Shown piece by piece: positions 34,893-45,343 of a stretch of 53,646 nt of DNA. The notes below the pieces were generated by a model. The model saw only the letters and a list, made by a program, of their open reading frames with translations. It ran no database searches and was not told the origin of the DNA. Position 1 is the stretch's first letter. Every line of letters starts with the position of its first letter. The DNA is from Fragilaria crotonensis (Eukaryota > Bacillariophyta > Fragilariophyceae > Fragilariales > Fragilariaceae), in contig JAKSYS010000428.1 in the NCBI GenBank assembly GCA_022925895.1, forward strand, positions 1-53,646, given 5' to 3'. The position numbers and the translations under genes were made by a program.

Positions 34893-35929
34893 TGGAAACT
34901 CAAACATGCGAGACATCCACTGCGTCGATAGCTCGATGCCTCCCGCGATCTCGAGACCGTCGTCTGCGGTGAGCGACACGAACGAAGATGCCAACACACC
35001 GTCGGCCACAATCGTGCCCGACGGAGTGAAAGGCGCGTATGCGCCCTTGGAGCGTATGTTCCGAATCGAAACAATCGCCACAGGTTTTCCCGATGGTCCA
35101 TCCGAGAGCGCATCACCGACCTTGACGTGCCACGCGGGAACGAAACTTCCGGATGACCAGATCATGTGGTCCGCCGAGAGTCGGAGGGTGGTGCGTGCTT
35201 CGGTTGTGATTTCGAGGTAGTCCACGACGCGGTCGGGATCGCGATGACCAAAGCTATAGACAGACTCGAAGCGATCCGTGTCCACAAGGACGTGCTCTCC
35301 GATCTGTAGCTTGTCAAGGCGGACTTGCTCACCGTTCGTACCAGTAGTGACCAAGGACTCTCCAGAAAAGCATGTAGATGTAGTTGATGGTGACGATGTC
35401 GGGGCGTTACATTCTTGAACAGCAGCAGCATAACAGACGAATGACTTGCTGCTAGCGTCGCACTCGCAATTGTAGATGAAGAACTCACCGTCCTTTTTGC
35501 CTGGACAGCCATACGGGTCGTATTTGCATTTAGAAACTTTTGTTGGATCGCACGCTGCTCCAAAAGCAGGCCTGGCGGGACAGTCGGCGTCGTTCGGCGA
35601 TCTGCAGTTGATGGTCGCGGAATTGCAACGATAAGTGTTCCTTCGGTCCTCGGTAGGAATGCATTCGCAACTGGTAGCAAACTTGATGCCTGCGAGGCAT
35701 CCCACCGGATCGTAGCGACAGGTTGTGCCCACCGTGCACCTTGTGTTGGTCGCCAAGCTTACTGGCTTTTCTATGGGACACGCACACGTAGGTGGTTGGT
35801 TGTTAAAGCAAACGTACGTTCCTGCTGTTGAGCAGGCACAAAGGGAAAGGAACACGGTTTTTGTTTCTGGACATGTGTAAGGCCTGTACTTACAGCCCAC
35901 ACCTTTTGGGAGTGAGCAAACACTGCCAA
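34893..35929 (-). pseudogene. Truncated inverted copy of the Hog-domain gene (copy 1)
   Basis: 1037 bp, equal in length and nearly identical to 37116-38152 but inverted. It lacks the ATG, signal peptide and start of the first Cys module: upstream in frame is a stop, and the only initiator-like codon is a GTG at 35900. It also lacks everything after MFEFP; the open frame continues into unrelated sequence for about 30 residues and stops at 34800. Within it the three Cys modules, the nucleophile Cys (in STCFSGES) and the Hog signature GAYAPFTPSGTI are intact. Differences from copy 2 are few (for example VCYAAA against VCSAAA, IVADGV against IVVDGV). It is a recent partial duplication, probably not producing a secreted protein. 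Confidence 0.88.
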
Positions 35930-37015
35930 ACTTTTGGATCCGACCCCATCAGCGAATGCGACGCTGCATGTTTGCATATTGAGGTCCGCAACAGCGCGAA
36001 TGTATGCGTACTTATCTGCCAGCAACATGTATTGGAATTCATCGTTTTAACCTCGACGCAAATTTCGGTCCAGAGCCAGCGTTTCGTCAATGTCCAAGTG
36101 TCCCAACTAGCCTTAGCAATAGATGACAGCCCAAGCTGCAAACTCTGCCTATCCACGCATCCTCTCTCGTCCACTGAACCGCAGGGGTTCTCTAGAACCC
36201 AGCAGGTGAGTCAGCTTCCACTCCAGTCATGTTTGAGCCAATAGATGTTGGTTGTGCGACCTGGATATCATGACTATGAGTTGAAAGATCATAGCAGTCG
36301 GTGTTATGAGGAGAGTCATGTCTGGATCAATGATAATAATGATGCATCGCCATTGTCCGCATGGGTGAAATCCTAGAAAGTGTTCCAGCGTTGTAAGGCA
36401 AATGGGTCGTTGAAATGGTAAAAGTGGTCCCCCTCAATTTCGGAGTACCACCGGTAGAGCAGCTTGGAATGAACGGAGCTTTTAATCTTGGCAAGATGGG
36501 TTCAACGTGGTGGTGGTGAATATCTCACTCTCTTTGCAAGACATCGTTTCGCCGATGAGATTCTTTCTTGTCACAAATAAATAAGGAAAGCTGAGTCCCA
36601 CGTCCTACCATGGAGTATGGGCAGTATGGGGATCGGTAGCATTTCATATATTCATACAGTATACATTTCTATACTGAGAAAGTTGCCAGTTGTATGTGAG
36701 AAACTTTGACTGCTCGTGTAGTTCGATATAAAGAAAACACAATAGGATATCAACGGTGTCGTTCCAGTTTTACATACGGTGTATGTGTAATAAGAAATTT
36801 TATGATCAGTCTGAGCATTCCAGTAGAAGTTCACCTCGTACTTGTACCAGAACACAATAGTACAACATTTAGCTCGTTCAAATTTATTTATTTCTCTATC
36901 TTCTTTACATAGTTATGACTACAGCACGTGGAGTATTGAACACATCAAGAGCAAAACGAACCCACAACCAAAATGGAGTTCCGTTAAAAAGTGATTCAAG
37001 AACAATTCAGCGACG
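35930..37015. other. Spacer between inverted Hog copies
   Basis: About 1.1 kb with no recognisable gene. It includes the promoter and 5' region of the plus-strand Hog gene, AT-rich around 36580-36920. Confidence 0.45.
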
Positions 37016-38431
37016 ATGATGTTCATTACGCTTCTTCTCTTCATCGCGGCCAACGTCCACCCGACCTTGGGGAAGGCCAACAACAACCCATTATGTCCCG
37101 AGGCAAGGCCTAAGATTGGCAGTGTTTGCTCACTCCCAAAAGGGGTGGGCTGTAAGTACAGGCCTTACACATGTCCAGAAACAAAAACCGTGTTCCTTTC
37201 CCTTTGTGCCTGCTCAACAGCAGGAACGTACGTTTGCTTTAACAACCAACCACCTACGTGTGCGTGTCCCATAGAAAAGCCAGTAAGCTTGGCGACCAAC
37301 ACAAGGTGCACGGTGGGCACAACCTGTCGCTACGATCCGGTGGGATGTCTCGCAGGCATCAAGTTTGCTACCAGTTGCGAATGCATTCCTACCGAGGACC
37401 GAAGGAACACTTATCGTTGTAATTCCGCGACCATCAACTGCAGATCGCCGAACGACGCCGACTGTCCCGCCAGGCCTGCTTTTGGAGCAGCGTGCGATCC
37501 AACAAAAGTTTCTAAATGCAAATACGACCCTTATGGCTGTCCAGGCAAAAAGGACGGTGAGTTCTTCATCTACAATTGCGAGTGCGACGCTAGCAGCAAG
37601 TCATTCGTCTGTTCTGCTGCTGCTGTTCAAGAATGTAACGCCCCGACATCGTCACCATCAACTACATCTACATGCTTTTCTGGAGAGTCCTTGGTCACTA
37701 CTGGTACGAACGGTGAGCAAGTCCGCCTTGACAAGCTACAGATCGGAGAGCACGTCCTTGTGGACACGGATCGCTTCGAGTCTGTCTATAGCTTTGGTCA
37801 TCGCGATCCCGACCGCGTCGTGGACTACCTCGAAATCACAACCGAAGCACGCACCACCCTCCGACTCTCGGCGGACCACATGATCTGGTCATCCGGAAGT
37901 TTCGTTCCCGCGTGGCACGTCAAGGTCGGTGATGCGCTCTCGGATGGACCATCGGGAAAACCTGTGGCGATTGTTTCGATTCGGAACATACGCTCCAAGG
38001 GCGCATACGCGCCTTTCACTCCGTCGGGCACGATTGTGGTCGACGGTGTGTTGGCATCTTCGTTCGTGTCGCTTACTGCAGACGACGGTCTCGAGATCGC
38101 GGGAGGCATCGAGCTATCGACGCAGTGGATGTCTCGCATGTTCGAGTTCCCACACCGGCTTTTGTGTCACTATCTCGGATCCTGTCCAAATGAGGCGTAT
38201 GACGAACAAGGAGTGTCTACTTGGAACGCCATGCCTTTGCGAGTCGCGCAGTGGGTGTTGGAGCATCCCAATGGAATGATCCGAATCAGTCTATTGTCAG
38301 TGTTTGCAGGGTTGTTGGGGGGTATTCTGGTTGCTGGAAAACCCTTTTGTGGTTGTGGCCTTGGTTGTCGGAGCTATGATGTTGGTCATCCGCAGAAAGG
38401 CCAAGACGGTTGGTTAGGTGTTTGTTGTTAA
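37016..38431 (+). CDS. Secreted cysteine-rich protein with Hog/Hint domain (copy 2, frameshifted C-terminus)
   Basis: 471 residues as written. Signal peptide MMFITLLLFIAANVHPTLG. Three Cys-rich modules of about 50 residues follow, each with a CxYxPxxC core (CKYRPYTC, CRYDPVGC, CKYDPYGC), a CxC pair (CAC, CEC, CEC) and a closing Cys. The Hint domain starts at Cys220 (CFSGESL), with HRDPDRVVD, the TxxH-type block LSADH, and the Hedgehog-like signature GAYAPFTPSGTI...DGVLAS. Autoprocessing at Cys220 would release the N-terminal Cys-module part. In copy 3 the end is a transmembrane segment; here an extra G in the run 38317-38322 (G6 against G5) changes the frame and replaces it with a Cys/Gly-rich tail. 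Removing one G gives the anchor and a stop at 38417. It has its own ATG, and a second Met follows directly. Confidence 0.88.
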   Translation: MMFITLLLFIAANVHPTLGKANNNPLCPEARPKIGSVCSLPKGVGCKYRPYTCPETKTVFLSLCACSTAGTYVCFNNQPPTCACPIEKPVSLATNTRCTVGTTCRYDPVGCLAGIKFATSCECIPTEDRRNTYRCNSATINCRSPNDADCPARPAFGAACDPTKVSKCKYDPYGCPGKKDGEFFIYNCECDASSKSFVCSAAAVQECNAPTSSPSTTSTCFSGESLVTTGTNGEQVRLDKLQIGEHVLVDTDRFESVYSFGHRDPDRVVDYLEITTEARTTLRLSADHMIWSSGSFVPAWHVKVGDALSDGPSGKPVAIVSIRNIRSKGAYAPFTPSGTIVVDGVLASSFVSLTADDGLEIAGGIELSTQWMSRMFEFPHRLLCHYLGSCPNEAYDEQGVSTWNAMPLRVAQWVLEHPNGMIRISLLSVFAGLLGGILVAGKPFCGCGLGCRSYDVGHPQKGQDGWLGVCC

Positions 38432-39550
38432 TAATTTGTGTGTGAGCAGTTGCGAGATTGGGAGGGTAGCAAAACTACGTTAGTCCTTATCATGCTGCTA
38501 TCTATGCGTTAGGTTGCCGTAATTGCATCATTGACCCTACGCTTATGACCGCAACATAACTCGCGAGCGATGTGTGCATACACTTGCAACGAAAGGGCGA
38601 AGAGGTCTTCAGTAGCTCTTTCTGAAGTTGGCCATGACGGCTCTCGTGACTGCTTCGCGTTCCCAGGTATTCTGGTATCGTACAATTGTACGCGTAACGG
38701 TATGTCACAGCAGTTTGTTACAAAAAGGATCCTAAAAATTGACACGCATGACGTCATGACATGCATCGTGCTTCGACCGCGTGCGGGATTGAGTGCCAGG
38801 ACCCAGGACATCTCTCTACTAGTAGAGCTGTACCGGCAACTCGTATGCATACCAGCATAGAATGGTGACCGTAGGGCGGTTCTTGCTATGCCCGCCTTCT
38901 CATTTCCGAGGCAAGGTAGCGGACTAGGTACTCGCATAAACATAGTCTCTGGACGACCAAAATTACGAGAGTAGCTGGACGGATTTTGAAACCACTCATT
39001 TCACCACATTCATGCACGGAGATTGTGCATTTCAGTAACTTGAGAATTGTACTATGCCCTCAAACATATGGGGTTACTGTAGCTTGTTTGTGGTGAGGTG
39101 GGACAGTTCAAAAGATGCGGCGAGTTAAAATTTTGGATTTTTTTGGGGAATGTAAAGTTTTGCTTCGTAATTTAATTGCACATTTTTGTATCATGTCAAC
39201 AGATGCAAAGAACGACAGTAGTGGTTCTTTGACACTGTTAGTACTTGTTAGTATGCCGGTATTCTAATGTCCGGTTGAATTTGCAGTCACATAACTTACT
39301 TTTGCATTTCTGACGGCCACTGCAAAATCAACATGGTCAAAGTCAATTTTGAACATTGAAGTGCGTCAACGTCGCAATATTTTAATCCTACGGCACTTTC
39401 CATATGTTTCATACAAAAAAATGCATGCTACTAATTTAATCGCATACAAAGCAAGAGTTTCATTACGAACTTCGAAATTTTACTGCTGTCCATCTCAATG
39501 CCAATCCGAATGTATTTATTGCTGAATACATAAATTTCAAGATGGCACAA
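38432..39550. other. Intergenic region
   Basis: No gene recognised. Mixed AT-rich sequence, with no terminal repeats or RNA gene seen. Confidence 0.4.
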
Positions 39551-39558
39551 CTGTAGAA

Positions 39559-39879
39559 CAGAGACGGGAATTTCAAACCCAGCCCACCCAAACCCACGGC
39601 CCACCCAAACCCATTGGGTTAAGGGTGGGTGTTGGGTGAGCTCAGGATTTCATGGGTGGGTCTGGGTGGGCCGACAAATCCTAGCAAAAAATGACAGTAG
39701 GTGTTTGCTACCGGTAGTAGTAGAATCATCTACTCCAGTACTGCCTTCTGGGTTTGGGTGGGTTTGGTTAGGTCTTGGTAGATTGTATGGGTTATGGGTG
39801 GGTTTGGGCTGGCACTTCCATCAGCGTAGGTTTACGTGGGTACCCATGGGTTTGATATTTTCAGATATTCCCGTCTCTG
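39559..39879. mobile_element. hAT-type MITE (321 bp)
   Basis: Terminal inverted repeats CAGAGACGGGAAT (39559-39571 and 39867-39879) are flanked by a perfect 8-bp target duplication CTGTAGAA (39551-39558 and 39880-39887). An 8-bp duplication and CAGRG ends are hallmarks of hAT transposons. The interior is non-coding and made of GGGTGGGTTTGGG-type motifs in both orientations, so it can fold on itself. It must be mobilised by an enzyme encoded elsewhere. Confidence 0.85.
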
Positions 39880-39887
39880 CTGTAGAA

Positions 39888-40289
39888 TAGGCCCTTGTGA
39901 TATATTTGTAACGTGAAAAAAAACTTGTTCCAACTTGACATTGTCAAAAGGGACTCAATTTGCCACACTAGTGACTGAAAGTCCAGGTACTATGTTTAAA
40001 AAAATCTCGAAAAATAAAATTAGACCACTCATAACTCCATCAATAGATATTGTATCACGGCTTTGAGTAGCTGAAAAAGAAAGCCTTTCATGAGATCTAC
40101 AATTTGGTGCCGTTAGAAGTTGTGTATGAAGTGTCCCGACACAACGAATAATTTTACTTGTCCAGGTACTATGTTTATGCGAGTACTCAAGGATAATGTA
40201 AGATAGAGTCGAAGCACAAATTCTCATTTATAGCGAAAAGATGTATTATATCGGTAGTATCTCTATATTGTGAAACAAATAATGCAACA
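39888..40289. other. Upstream region of Hog copy 3
   Basis: No gene. CCAGGTACTATGTTTA occurs twice, near 39984 and 40163. This is presumably the promoter and 5' region of copy 3. Confidence 0.45.
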
Positions 40290-41684
40290 ATGGCGTTCCT
40301 GAAGCTCCTTTTCTTGATCTCAGTCAACCTGTACACCAGCTGGGCCAACAACAACCCATTATGTCCCGAGGCAAGGCCTAAGATTGGTAGTGTTTGCTCA
40401 CTCCCAAAAGGTGTGGGCTGTAAGTACAGGCCTTACACATGTCCAGAAACCAAAACCGTCTTCCTTTCACTTTGTGCCTGCACAACCAAAGGAACATACG
40501 TTTGCGCTGAAAGCAAACCACCTAGGTGTCAGTGCCCCTTGGGCAAGCCCAAAAGCTTGGCGAACAACACAAGGTGCACTGTTGGAACGAGATGCCGTTA
40601 TGATCCTGTGGGATGCGTTGATGGCATAAAGTTCGCCACCAATTGCGAATGTATCAGTACAAAGAACGGACGAAACACGTATCTTTGCCGTACGACAATA
40701 ATCAACTGCGAATCGCCCAATGATGCTGACTGTCCTGCCGAACGTCCAGGTTTTGAAGGTTCGTGTGATCCAACAAAGGTTACGTTATGCATGTATGATC
40801 CTTATGGCTGCCCAGGTGCAACTGATGGCGAACATTACATCTTCGCATGCACATGCGAAACCAGAAGCAAGGAATTCAATTGTATTGCTTCTTATTTCCC
40901 TACAAACTGTGCTCTCCCAACACCACCACCGATAAATCCATGCTTTTCTGGAGACTCCTTAGTCACTACTGGTTCGAACGGTGAGCAAGTGCGCCTCGAC
41001 AAACTGCAGATCGGGGATCACGTCCTCGTGGACACGGACCGCTTCGAGTCTGTCTATAGCTTTGGTCATCGCGATCCCGACCGCGTCGTGGACTATCTCG
41101 AAATCGCAACCGAATCCAGCACCACCCTCCGACTCTCGGCGGACCACATGATCTGGTCGTCCGGAAGTTTCGTCCCCGCGTGGCACCTCAAGGTCGGTGA
41201 TGTGCTCACGGATGGACCATCGGGAAAACCTGTGGCGATTGTTTCCATTCGGAACATGCGCTCCAAGGGCGCATACGCGCCTTTCACTCCGTCGGGTACG
41301 ATTGTGGTCGACGGTGTGTTGGCATCTTCGTTCGTGTCGCTTACCGCAGATGACGGTCTCGAGATCGCGGGAGGCATCGAGCTATCGACGCAGTGGATGT
41401 CTCGCATGTTCGAGTTCCCACACCGGCTTGTGTGTCACTATCTCGGATCCTGTCCAAATGAGGCGTATGACGAACATGGAGTGTCTGCTTGGAACGCTAT
41501 GCCTTTGCGAGTCGCACAGTGGGTGTTGGAGCATCCCAATGGAATGATCCGAATCAGTCTATTGTCAGTGTTTGCAGGGTTGTTGGGGGTATTCTGGTTG
41601 CTGGAAAACCCGTTTGTGGTTGTGGCCTTGGTTGTCGGAGCTATGATGTTGGTCATCCGCAGAAAAGCCAAGACGAATGTTTAA
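40290..41684 (+). CDS. Secreted cysteine-rich protein with Hog/Hint domain and C-terminal membrane anchor (copy 3)
   Basis: 464 residues, the intact member of the cluster. Signal peptide MAFLKLLFLISVNLYTSWA. Three repeated Cys modules follow (about 22-75, 76-127, 128-205), each with CxY/R-P-xx-C, a CxC pair and flanking CP motifs. The Hint/Hog domain starts at Cys218 (NPCFSGDSL), with HRDPDRVVD, LSADH near 285 (Ser in place of Thr in TxxH) and GAYAPFTPSGTIVVDGVLAS near 327-347. About 90 residues follow (MFEFPHRL, a YLGSC segment, WNAMPLRVAQWVL), then hydrophobic ISLLSVFAGLLGVFWLL and a transmembrane helix VVVALVVGAMMLVI with a basic RRKAK end (about 440-462). By family knowledge Hog domains cleave before the Cys and attach a lipid or nucleophile to the N-terminal product. 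Sterol transfer here is only inference; the membrane-associated tail could act as the adduct-recognition part. Confidence 0.9.
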   Translation: MAFLKLLFLISVNLYTSWANNNPLCPEARPKIGSVCSLPKGVGCKYRPYTCPETKTVFLSLCACTTKGTYVCAESKPPRCQCPLGKPKSLANNTRCTVGTRCRYDPVGCVDGIKFATNCECISTKNGRNTYLCRTTIINCESPNDADCPAERPGFEGSCDPTKVTLCMYDPYGCPGATDGEHYIFACTCETRSKEFNCIASYFPTNCALPTPPPINPCFSGDSLVTTGSNGEQVRLDKLQIGDHVLVDTDRFESVYSFGHRDPDRVVDYLEIATESSTTLRLSADHMIWSSGSFVPAWHLKVGDVLTDGPSGKPVAIVSIRNMRSKGAYAPFTPSGTIVVDGVLASSFVSLTADDGLEIAGGIELSTQWMSRMFEFPHRLVCHYLGSCPNEAYDEHGVSAWNAMPLRVAQWVLEHPNGMIRISLLSVFAGLLGVFWLLENPFVVVALVVGAMMLVIRRKAKTNV

Positions 41685-41919
41685 TTGTTCGTTGTTTCAT
41701 AACTTGTGTTAGAGGAGGTGAACGAGTTGGGAGGGTAGCTGCATACTGTAGTCATGCTTAAATCTATGCGTGCGATATACGTAATGGCATCATTTACTCG
41801 GCATGCCATCTAATGCAGCTTTGACTCGCGAGCATGCAGCAACTTCCTTACATGATTAAATTCAGCATATATGTCGTAAACGGTGCATGCAAACAAATGC
41901 CACGAAAATTTGACATGTC

Positions 41920-43862
41920 CTAAAACCAGTTCTGAAAGTTGGCCATGAATGCTTCCATGCCTTCTCCTCCGAGCAGTGCATCGAGCCCAAAGAGTCCGAC
42001 ACCGCCCGCTTCGCCCAGGGCTCCACCTCCCACTAGCAAAATGAGGCCTCCCAAGATGAGAAATCCAAAGGCAGCAGCCACATCGACAGCAACTTCATTC
42101 TTCCATCCATCATACAAAAAGTTGAATTGAACTGTGAAGAAAAGTGGCAGAATCGGCTGGAGCATCTTCGTCACAATGCCTGCATAATTAAAATTCTCAA
42201 TCTTGAGTCCACCACCGTCCTTATCAAAGTATATTTTGGCCGGCGTGTCAAAGCCGCGAATAATGATGTCAGATGCAAATCGCGACAAGCCCTGAACTGC
42301 GGCAGATCGAATCAATCGTCGATTGCGATACGAGTCCAAGCGATCAGTAATTTCTGAACGAGTCGTGGCAGCCTGCAGTTCTTGGGCCAACACAAAGGCA
42401 TCTTCCATCGCCTGACAACCTCCTTGACCCAAGTTGGGCATCATGGCGTGGACTGCATTTTGGTGAATGGAACAGTTGTATACAAAAAATGCGTGAGTGC
42501 GGCGTGTCAGTTGGAGCATGCGACACGAACGCATCGTTGTGGATACACTAAACGAAAATGCCAAAATCAAACAAGACGTCAAAAGCTCCACGCACCTGCA
42601 TCTCCCAACAAGGCCACATTTCCATCGGTCCACCGCTTCCGCACAGACGGTGGTCGATCATACAGATCACGCTGTTCAATTTCATCCTCCCGAGTCGCTT
42701 TCAGAATGTGATGAATATCCTTGCTCCAGCCTTCAAAAATTCCTTGAAGGTACGCAGAAGATCCGTCTGGTTTCTCAACTGCCTCTCCCGATCCTGGCGG
42801 TCTCGCCAAGAATGCGTACCATTGATAGCGTCCCTTTCCAATATCAGTAATTACAAAATACTGTCCAGGTCCAATGTACACCTTGTACCCGACTTGACCG
42901 TTGTCAAAGGAGTCATAGTTCAATTCTCCTGCAAAGACGGTGTAACCGGAATAGGACGCCCCACTTCCATCGCCCTTGGCGGGTGCATCATTCATGGTGG
43001 CCCGCACGGCACTCCAAATTCCATCGGCACCAATGAGGACATCACCCTCCACCTTTTCTCCATTATCCAACTCGACAATGATCCTCTTGTCATTATTCTC
43101 ATGTTTCGCATACGACACAACCCCATTCCCGTTCCTCAAAACACCCTCGGGGAGTGCTTCGAGGTACAATTCTTGCAAATCGGGTCGTTCAATGACTCCT
43201 GTGTAGGGCATGCCCCGGGCCTCGGCGGGGGATTGCAAGTCGAACATGGCGTACCATTCGTCTCGAATGCCATCCTTAATGCCGTTCATTTTGTTTCCCG
43301 TAAATGTGAATTTTTCCAAGACGCGGTCGTAGACAGCCGCATCCATGGTTTTCAAGATTTGGAGCGCGTTGGAGGCAAGTTGGATGGGACCACCGAAGCG
43401 TTTGAAGGATTGGGTACGTTCCAAGACGGTAACATTGAAGTTTGGATTTTTGGCCAAAACGTTGGCAAGTGCAAGACCACCGACACCGGCACCAGCAATC
43501 ATAACTTGCAGAGGATGATCACGGTCAATAATGTTATTGTCATTATTTGTTACAATGGAGGAAGCGGTTGTTGTGGAGAAGCGAGCTGATGTTCTGAGTC
43601 GATTGTCGGTACTTCTGTGGACACATGTTGTTGGCACATTGAGGTTGATTGTGAGATGAACGGGTCACGGCAAGTGGATTGGTGTAGCATACACCCACTC
43701 TACATTCCAACAGCACAAGGAAAATAATGTACAGTGCACTTACCCGAATATCGGTGCCGCTGTCCACGGACTACGACTGCCATGTGTCTGAGGAGCAAAG
43801 GCGACAACACTCAAAGTCGAGGTCGAGGCCAGCGTTAGCAATAGGAGTCGAACAGAGTGCAT
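41920..43862 (-). CDS. ZEP: Zeaxanthin epoxidase, three exons
   Basis: Exons 43744-43862, 42596-43614 and 41920-42452, with introns of 129 nt (GTAAGT...CACAG) and 143 nt (GTGCGT...TGCAG), give 556 residues. Exon 1 encodes a signal peptide ending VVAFAPQ, the ASAFAP-type motif for import into a complex plastid. The FAD dinucleotide motif is VMIAGAGVGGLALANVL. Splicing of exons 2 and 3 restores LLGDAVHAMMPNLGQGG, the second FAD motif of aromatic-ring/epoxidase monooxygenases. The C-terminus has hydrophobic helices (FLILGGLILLVGGG) and no FHA domain. It epoxidises xanthophylls in the stroma (zeaxanthin to violaxanthin; in diatoms also diatoxanthin to diadinoxanthin). It is divergent from the VDE gene; by known diatom VDE-ZEP clustering this would be a ZEP3-type gene, but the paralogue cannot be fixed without a tree. 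Confidence 0.92.
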
Positions 43863-45343
43863 GTTGTTGCCTTTGATTCTACTCGAGAGCGTCGAACTGC
43901 TGCGTTCTTGTTTGCGGTTGGATGCTACCCGGTAACAGTACCTGGCAGTTGAAGATCGATGATCAACGCAGTTGCAGTTTCTGCTGCTTTGCAATTTGCG
44001 AAGAACGAGATCTCCGCACAAGATTCTTCGTTTTCCTCAATTTGTGACGTGACGATGAGAAGTCGGCCGTCAGCACGGCCGCAGACGTTGCGGTTGTTGT
44101 TGGTTCTTTGCGAAGTCACTCGGCAGTGTGATGACGATGTGCAATAGGGCGAGTACTGTATGTGATGATATTGCCCCAATACGGGATACTAGCTGGGTGC
44201 TGTCGTTGTACTGTACTGGAGTACCTGATATGTACCATCTGAGACAACGGTGTTGGCGGTGTTATCCTACTACGCGCCGTATGACACAATATGACTCTTG
44301 GTGGAACCCTTCTAGTACTGACTCCTTGGGAGGGTTTTCTACTGTGGTTGTGCGTCAGAATGGTAGTGATGTCAGAGTCAAAGCCAACTTGGATTGGTCC
44401 AACAAGACCTTCAATGGATGATCCGAGCTGTGTCACACAAATTTATATACTCGTGAACGTTTGTTTTATCACGCTGACAACCGGATGGTTAACGGCAGTT
44501 TACCGGTTTTTGATCTATCATGCCATAACTACAGAACTGTACTGGTACATGTAGCAGTGAGAAACGAGCACAGTACAAACACTCCAGTGTAAAAAGCAGT
44601 ACAAGTACCAGTACATTGTACTTGTAGCCACACGATCCACAAATGACTTTTTAATGAGTACCAGGTACCAGTAAGTGTAGTACGGTAATACAAGAATTCG
44701 GATATGCGCTGTATTCAAACTGGAGTTCACGGTTAAGTTCCAATCTACTGAATACCAGCACCAGTAGAACGACTATGACCATGAACTACGAATGAATCAC
44801 CAAGAAGACGTACGTCAGGCGATTTTTGTGGTACCAGGTAACACGTATGTATACCAGAGTATGTGCTCTGGGTTTTGAGTTTGCTGACGCATCACCGTTG
44901 GCGTGTCAAATCCACATACTGTATCTACGACTAGTATGCGAGCACAAGACCGAATCCCAACACCTCTTTCTGGTACAGTACTGGAGTACCAGAAGCTACA
45001 AGGTACGGCATATGTCATAGGTCATAGGAATACACCGCTTCAGGCGGTAGGCGGTACAGTACCGCGACCACCACGGAATATCGAAGTATCAAGATCGACA
45101 CCTGTCATCAGAGCCGTCATGCATGCCTGCCGATCGTAAGTGCCAAGAGCCAAGAGCCAATCTTCGGTGTACGACTTGTACCGTTTGGATCTTGCATCGC
45201 ATTTTCAGACGTCAATGGCTTATCATAAAGCTCCTTTCTGATTGAGATCTCCACTTGAAAGATCGTGTCTGCATCCCTATTAGACTTGTAGATCAGACCA
45301 GATCAGATCAGAAGCGATAAAGGCTCATTCTCCGAATCTGACA
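43863..45343. promoter_or_regulatory. Shared divergent promoter region of ZEP and VDE
   Basis: 1481 bp between the two start codons. It contains TGACGTGACG at 44045-44054 (about 180 bp upstream of the ZEP start) and the palindrome GACGTACGTC at 44807-44816, both built from the TGACG/ACGTC half-sites bound by bZIP proteins, including aureochromes. The middle (44500-45060) is dense in GTAC-containing palindromes. No gene was seen inside. Light control is expected from the pathway but not shown by sequence. Confidence 0.5.

Noticed and set aside
36652-36855. Short AT-rich open frames between the Hog copies
   Set aside because: Composition is that of AT-rich intergenic DNA; no motif.
37825-38139. 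Antisense open frames within the Hog genes (also at 34837-35220 and 41093-41407)
   Set aside because: They mirror the conserved Hint coding frame; similarity between copies follows from sense-strand conservation.
39575-39850. GGGTGGGTTTGGG repeats considered as interstitial telomere
   Set aside because: Irregular units in both orientations inside clear hAT terminal repeats and target duplications.
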